A DNA stretch of 17,211 nucleotides from Lachnospiraceae bacterium UBA1258 (GTDB lineage: Bacteria > Bacillota > Clostridia > Lachnospirales > Lachnospiraceae): assembly GCA_002308235.1 (NCBI GenBank), contig DBVS01000076.1, positions 625 to 17,835 of the forward strand, written 5' to 3'. Below the pieces are notes generated by a model. The model did not search any database and had not been told where the DNA came from. It saw only the letters and a program-made list of their open reading frames with translations. Made by a program: the position numbers and the translations under genes. This document shows positions 12,698-17,211 of the stretch, piece by piece (the stretch's first letter is position 1; every line of letters starts with the position of its first letter).

Positions 12698-14285
12698 ATT
12701 TCGTATCGTTGGATTTATCCGCAACAAGCACGAAATAAAGGGGAACGAGGGCAAACAGATAGTTTATGTACCGAACCATCGCCAGCGGCCCCAAGAGATA
12801 AGTGAGCCAGAAAACGAATACAAATGAGAAGAGCGCAATAAAGCTCTTCTTTTTTTGTTCGATGGCATAAAAGAACATTATAAGAAATACAAACAGGAAG
12901 GTTCCGGGAGCAAAAAGCAGGGATGTCACCGGATTTCCCGTAACAAAAGCTGATCTTTCAAAAAGCTTGTAGTAAGTAAGCGTAAAGGGAAGCTTTGAAT
13001 TAAAGACCGCATAGGGATAGCAGTTTATGACCCAATATCCCGTACGCCCGTCGGGATAAAGCACCAGTTCGCATTCGGGATACCAGAATCCAAGGGTATT
13101 TTCAAGAAATGCCTCGAAAAAGATCTTCGGATTCTTGGAAAGAAGGCTTAAATACGTGCTCTTTACCGCGCCTGCGTTTGCTTTGTAATAATCCATGTTG
13201 AGGGCGGATTTAACGGGATCCGCGTTTTTGGGAATGTAACCGTTAAGCCCTTCCCCACCTATAAGAGCCTCGATTACTTCTTTTTCGGAGTCTGTGATCT
13301 TTGCATTTTCTGCGGAATAAACCCTTGCAAGCTGTTGGGCGGGCACGGAGAAAAACTCCCTTCCGTCCACCTTCTCCGTGACAAATGCAGGAACGAAAAG
13401 AACCTTGTAAAGCACATATAACACCACGGAAGCCCCGATCAAAGCACCTCCGAGAGCACGCTTCTTTTTAAGTACCAAAATAATCGCAACAAATAAAAAC
13501 GGAACCGCATAGACGCAGTTGTTCCTGAATATCGCCATAAGAGTGACCGACAGGGGCCAAAGCACGAGCTTTGCAGGCTTCTTAAAGAAGGCCTCCGGGT
13601 CTTCCGCAAGTTCCAAAGTAAGCACTGCCGCCGCCATAAAGCAGATCATGAAATTTGAATCCTTGGTCACCGTCAGGACCTGCAATACCACAGGAGTGTA
13701 AAGCCCCAAAAAAGCCAGCGAAACTATGGAAAGGCAGAGACTCTTAAGCTTGCGGTAAACATAGGTGATCGTGTATGCGCCGGCAAGGGAAAAGAACAGG
13801 ATCTGAATGATGATATAGACAGCCACTCCGCGATTTATGTGCCACATGTCGCTGGCAAAACCGTCCACGATCTTTGCAAGCATCACGGTATGAAGCACGG
13901 GATGGTGCTCCGAAACTTCTCCGGCCCTAAAAGTATCAAGCTGCCAGGAAGAATCATAGATAAAAAGTCCCGGGTAGAGCGCCAGGAACTGCACAAGATA
14001 AACTGCCGCCAGAATTCCGAAAGATACAAAGAAAACAAGCTTTAACGAAAAGCTCTTTGAAGATTTTGCGGAAACCTTTGCCCTGTCAAAAAGAGAATAT
14101 ACAAGTATCAAAATAAGGCCCGTAAGCGCAAAGATCCCAAGAAAAGCCAGGATCACCGGGATACTTACGGAAAGACTGTGTGCCCTGTCCATCTGAAAGC
14201 CCCAGACCAAAGCAACGGTCAAAAGAAAGCTTTCCACGCAGACGATAATCCATCTTCTTTTTTCATTCTTAAAGAGTTCTTTCAT
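12690..14285 (-). CDS. Polytopic membrane protein, DUF6020/GT-C glycosyltransferase-like
   Basis: This 531-residue membrane protein has ten or more hydrophobic segments and one large soluble loop around residues 310-400. After the third helix comes LALYPGLFIYDSSWQ (Asp111), then a loop with EHHPVLHT (about 126-133). This parallels the acidic residue and HPPLYY of GT-C enzymes, which use polyprenyl-phosphate sugars on the outer face of the membrane. I recall the family as DUF6020, with no established activity. GGGGTGG precedes the start, which lies 15 bases after the PMT-like gene, so the two are one operon. The 3' end overlaps the convergent acyltransferase. Function as a glycosyltransferase is an inference from topology and motifs. 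Confidence 0.65.
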   Translation of the reverse strand: MKELFKNEKRRWIIVCVESFLLTVALVWGFQMDRAHSLSVSIPVILAFLGIFALTGLILILVYSLFDRAKVSAKSSKSFSLKLVFFVSFGILAAVYLVQFLALYPGLFIYDSSWQLDTFRAGEVSEHHPVLHTVMLAKIVDGFASDMWHINRGVAVYIIIQILFFSLAGAYTITYVYRKLKSLCLSIVSLAFLGLYTPVVLQVLTVTKDSNFMICFMAAAVLTLELAEDPEAFFKKPAKLVLWPLSVTLMAIFRNNCVYAVPFLFVAIILVLKKKRALGGALIGASVVLYVLYKVLFVPAFVTEKVDGREFFSVPAQQLARVYSAENAKITDSEKEVIEALIGGEGLNGYIPKNADPVKSALNMDYYKANAGAVKSTYLSLLSKNPKIFFEAFLENTLGFWYPECELVLYPDGRTGYWVINCYPYAVFNSKLPFTLTYYKLFERSAFVTGNPVTSLLFAPGTFLFVFLIMFFYAIEQKKKSFIALFSFVFVFWLTYLLGPLAMVRYINYLFALVPLYFVLVADKSNDTKSI

Positions 14286-14300
14286 TCAAACCCACCCCGA

Positions 14301-15785
14301 CTATTTGTAATAGTGATAAAGTCTTACAGTGTATTTTCCAAGCTGCTTTGTCCCAAGATCCTGCGTCGAATAGCCCTTTTTTGCCATGAAGGACTCGGTG
14401 GAAGCATCAACCTCATATCCCAGGAACGCCCAAATCTCCGAAGGATAAGAAGGAAGCTCCGTCAGTACATTTCCCGCAATCTCGTTGTTGGGATAATAGT
14501 GTTTTAAAACTGTCCAGGAAAGGTGCTTTACGCCCTCACCGACAAAAAGCGCGTCTTTATCAGGCTCTCCGACCGTGGCCAAAGTTTCCTTTGTGACCGC
14601 ATCCTCAACCTTCACAACTGTTCTGTAATTCTTAAAGTCCAGAAGCCCGAAGACGAAAACCACAAGGAACAACAGCGCAATGACCGTCTCGCCTGTGGTT
14701 TCTTTGTCACTGAGCTTTGCAAAGTGCATGAAACGGTTTATTGAAAGGGAAAGCACAAAAAGCATCACGGGAACCAGCGGATACATATATCTTCCGACGG
14801 TGATGGTGGTAATCACATAGCTTGTAAGGTAAGTAAATGCCAGGGTCGAAACTATAACCGCGATCCCCACCGTGATCCCCATAAGTTCAACGCTGATGCG
14901 TCTGATCCCGTGAGCCCTTATTTCCATGGCATAGGCAAACACCGCAAAAACCACGGTGGCAGGAAGCAAAACGGGATAGAGTCTGTCTCCGCAGAAAATG
15001 ATCTTTGCCAGGGTTCCCACAGGCTCGATAACGTCAAGCCAGTTATCCCCTGCGGTGGCGGAAATATGGGTGGAAAAAAGCACATAAAGCCACGGGGAAT
15101 AAAGGACAAAGAACCCCACTACGGAAATAACGCCGTAAAGCCAGGATTTTCCTCTGCACCTTAAAAAGTAAATCAGACTGACAAAGAAAAGGATCAGCCC
15201 GCCCGTCACAAGCCCGAAATAGTGGGTGTATGCGGCAAGCACCGAAAAGACCGTTAAAAAGATCCAATAAACAAGCTTTCCGTTTTCAAGGACCTTAAGG
15301 CCGAACAGGAACGTCACGAAAATAAAGAAAAAGCAAAGCTCATACATCCGGATCTCGAGATTGTATTCCGCCGTAACACTCGAAAGCCCCATGATCGCTA
15401 TCATGAAAGCCGCGGGAACCTCCCCGATTTTACGTCTCACGGGGAATAGCGCCAGGATCACACTTCCCGTAAAAGGCACAAGGGAAGCCGCATGATAAAC
15501 GGGAATGTGATTTCCAAAAATGAGTGAGAATGTTTTAAGCCAGAAATAGTAGAGGGGAGGATGGTTGTCCCAGTAGTAGATCCTCTGAAGGATACCCGCA
15601 TAATCCGCATCCCTCACCACGGTTGAAGAAAAGGCCTCATCGCCCCAGACAACGTTATCAAAGGCAAGAGACCAGTTGAGTATGATAACTCCCACGGCAA
15701 GCAAAACACAGCCTGCCGTAAGGAGCAATCTGTTTTCGAATAACTTATTTACAAAATTCTTTGAAGCGACTTTTTTTTCCGACAT
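14301..15785 (-). CDS. GT-C family glycosyltransferase, PMT/ArnT-like (GT39/GT83 type)
   Basis: This 494-residue multi-spanning membrane protein shows the GT-C signature in its first outer loop: NVVWGDEAFS (Asp49-Glu50), followed by YYWDNHPPLYYFWLK (about 70-84). These match the catalytic acidic pair and the HPP motif of PMT/ArnT enzymes. Eight or more further helices follow, then a soluble C-terminal domain of about 120 residues. It likely transfers a sugar from a polyprenyl-phosphate donor to an envelope glycan, lipid or protein. The nearest Shine-Dalgarno match (GGAG) is about 12 bases before the ATG, a little far. The gene begins 34 bases after the glycosidase-like gene, so the two may be co-transcribed. 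Confidence 0.82.
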   Translation of the reverse strand: MSEKKVASKNFVNKLFENRLLLTAGCVLLAVGVIILNWSLAFDNVVWGDEAFSSTVVRDADYAGILQRIYYWDNHPPLYYFWLKTFSLIFGNHIPVYHAASLVPFTGSVILALFPVRRKIGEVPAAFMIAIMGLSSVTAEYNLEIRMYELCFFFIFVTFLFGLKVLENGKLVYWIFLTVFSVLAAYTHYFGLVTGGLILFFVSLIYFLRCRGKSWLYGVISVVGFFVLYSPWLYVLFSTHISATAGDNWLDVIEPVGTLAKIIFCGDRLYPVLLPATVVFAVFAYAMEIRAHGIRRISVELMGITVGIAVIVSTLAFTYLTSYVITTITVGRYMYPLVPVMLFVLSLSINRFMHFAKLSDKETTGETVIALLFLVVFVFGLLDFKNYRTVVKVEDAVTKETLATVGEPDKDALFVGEGVKHLSWTVLKHYYPNNEIAGNVLTELPSYPSEIWAFLGYEVDASTESFMAKKGYSTQDLGTKQLGKYTVRLYHYYK

Positions 15786-15819
15786 TTACGGGATATTCTC
15801 CGTTCTCTCGGCACGCTTT

Positions 15820-17211
15820 TCAGTCAGCGATAAATCTTATCTCCGGACGTTTCAGGATTCCCGCAGGGTCCGTAACGTACTCATAGGACCATTCTGAGCC
15901 TTCGGTCCTCCAGGAATCGGGGCTCTGGGAGCGTTTGAATCGATCGCACATATGAAGAGGACCGAAGGTATTGTTTCGGTTTCCGAAGGCGATCATCTTG
16001 ATCCGGTGTGTGCCTTTCTTTATACCGTTAACTCTGACCTCATAGGGGGCAAAAGCAATGGTTCCGACTCTTTCTCCGTCGAGTTCCACGGCAATGAGGG
16101 GGCACCTGAAATCAGTGGCCGATATTTTGAGAGTACCGTCTGCTGGAACATCGACATCAAAGATATAGTCGACGTTTGCGCTGTAGAACGAAAGGTCCTG
16201 AACCGCGATGTTTCCGAAGTTAAGTTCAGTGGGTTTCTCTGTGATCACGGATTCAAAGCCCTTTAGCCTTACGCCGAAATCACCGAGAAGATACATGGCT
16301 TCCAGATCTCTTAAGGTGTTGAACTTCGTCTTCACCAGAATGACGTTTTTGCCCTTCTTCAAAACACCGAGGGCAATCCTGTCGATATCCCTGTCCACGT
16401 AGTATCCGTCCACATTTACAGAAACGGCCTCACCGTTAAATTCTATCACACAGTCCTTTGCTTTCTCAAGACCCAGTGAAACCTTTCTGCCCTCGATTTC
16501 GGAGTCGAAGGTATATCTTAAGATAAGATCGTGGGTCGGGCCAGCAGGTGCGTTCCTCATGGCCCAGGGCTGAGGCCATGCGTGCATTCTCTTGGAGCCT
16601 CCGAATCTTACCCTGAGATCGTTATCGATCCGAAGGATCTCGTCGAGGGGCTCAAATTCTCCGCCGTCCACGCTGATTTCCGCCATATCGAGAAGAAGCA
16701 CGTTATCCTCCTCAAGATCGACCTTGACAGATGCGGGAACAGGAATTATCTCCCCTTCGTTTGCGTTATATGACTTATATTCAAGATTAACAGCATTTAC
16801 GGGAGTAGCATCCGTTACGGGCTCAAGTTTGAAGAGCAGACTGTCCTGGGCAAAGGCCTCGCGGTAAATAAGTGTATTTCCGTCCTCGATCTTATACGGA
16901 ACTTCGCTTATTTCACCTGAGAGAGCATCATAAAGCACGGGCTTATAGGTACCCTTAATTGTGATAAACATCTTTTCAATGCGAGGGATATCCACAGGCT
17001 CTGCCCTGAAAGCATGACATATGAACAACCAGTCGCACTTATCCTCTTTTCTTAGCTGATAAATGAGGTTTTCGGTGCGAAGGCCCTTTTCGTTTCTTAC
17101 GTCAAGGGTACGGTAATCCTCAAGGGCCCGAAGGATCGAAAATCTGTCAAAGGAAACCTGAGTGCAGTTTGCTGCAAGTTTCTTTGCTTCCTCCGTAGGG
17201 CGTGCGTCCAC
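15820..17211 (-). CDS. Carbohydrate-active enzyme, C-terminal portion (glycoside hydrolase-like), N-terminus beyond window
   Basis: The 463 visible codons are open to the right edge; the first visible codon is a GTG read in frame (Val), not a start. The beginning (LRTENLIYQLRKEDKCDWLFICHA) and the phrase YKPVLYDALSGEI look like the late domains of large glycosidases of the rhamnosidase-like (GH106/GH2-like) type. The middle and end (AFGNRNNTFGPLHMCDR, PDSWRTEGSEWSYEYVTDPAGIL) look like galactose-binding-type beta-sandwich domains common in such enzymes. The catalytic domain and any signal peptide lie outside, so activity, substrate and location cannot be judged. The family call rests on recall of similar proteins. 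Confidence 0.6.
   Translation of the reverse strand: MDARPTEEAKKLAANCTQVSFDRFSILRALEDYRTLDVRNEKGLRTENLIYQLRKEDKCDWLFICHAFRAEPVDIPRIEKMFITIKGTYKPVLYDALSGEISEVPYKIEDGNTLIYREAFAQDSLLFKLEPVTDATPVNAVNLEYKSYNANEGEIIPVPASVKVDLEEDNVLLLDMAEISVDGGEFEPLDEILRIDNDLRVRFGGSKRMHAWPQPWAMRNAPAGPTHDLILRYTFDSEIEGRKVSLGLEKAKDCVIEFNGEAVSVNVDGYYVDRDIDRIALGVLKKGKNVILVKTKFNTLRDLEAMYLLGDFGVRLKGFESVITEKPTELNFGNIAVQDLSFYSANVDYIFDVDVPADGTLKISATDFRCPLIAVELDGERVGTIAFAPYEVRVNGIKKGTHRIKMIAFGNRNNTFGPLHMCDRFKRSQSPDSWRTEGSEWSYEYVTDPAGILKRPEIRFIAD

Overview
The window looks like a chromosomal segment of an anaerobic Bacillota, most likely a Lachnospiraceae/Clostridia relative. I infer this from strong AGGAGG-type ribosome sites, sigma-A promoters with extended -10 elements, moderate GC, and an N-terminal Fe-S scaffold protein of the kind found beside GGGtGRT proteins in gut clostridia. 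No rRNA, tRNA, CRISPR array, insertion sequence or phage gene was seen.

Layout. The left edge (1-559, minus) holds the N-terminal 186 codons of a NifU-like Fe-S scaffold protein with its own promoter. Next is an intracellular GH29 alpha-L-fucosidase (666-2081, minus), driven by a promoter that lies in a 49-bp repeat. From about 10.4 kb down to 2.17 kb, all on the minus strand, runs a compact operon for sulfur-containing amino acids. Its order is: leader with a tiny Cys/Met-rich ORF and an intrinsic terminator, solute-binding lipoprotein, a glutathionyl-hydroquinone-reductase-like GST, a double GNAT acetyltransferase, ABC permease, ABC ATPase, an M20 (PepT-like) metallohydrolase, a cystathionine gamma-synthase/lyase-type enzyme and a MalY/PatB C-S lyase. 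A LysR-type regulator (10519-11424, minus) sits just upstream and ends in a perfect inverted-repeat terminator placed where a LysR operator would be expected.

From 11.4 kb rightwards the theme changes to the cell envelope and glycans. An acyltransferase-3 membrane protein (plus strand) diverges from the LysR gene and converges, with an 8-bp overlap, on two polytopic GT-C-like glycosyltransferases (minus). A partial carbohydrate-active enzyme C-terminus runs off the right edge.

How the genes work together (inference). The operon would import an S-substituted cysteine, cystine-like compound or short peptide. It would process the compound with a thiol-dependent GST-fold reductase, an N-acetyltransferase and an M20 deacylase/peptidase, and release sulfur with PLP C-S lyases. 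This resembles the Bacillus subtilis ytm and yxe operons for S-(2-succino)cysteine salvage, but with no monooxygenase and with a GST-fold enzyme in its place. Control appears layered: a LysR operator/promoter, then a leader peptide in which 7 of 8 consecutive residues are Met or Cys, then an intrinsic terminator just before the first structural gene. That leader is the most interesting item in the window. The second is a 49-bp element (48/49 identical) carrying a complete promoter, found upstream of both the fucosidase and the LysR gene.
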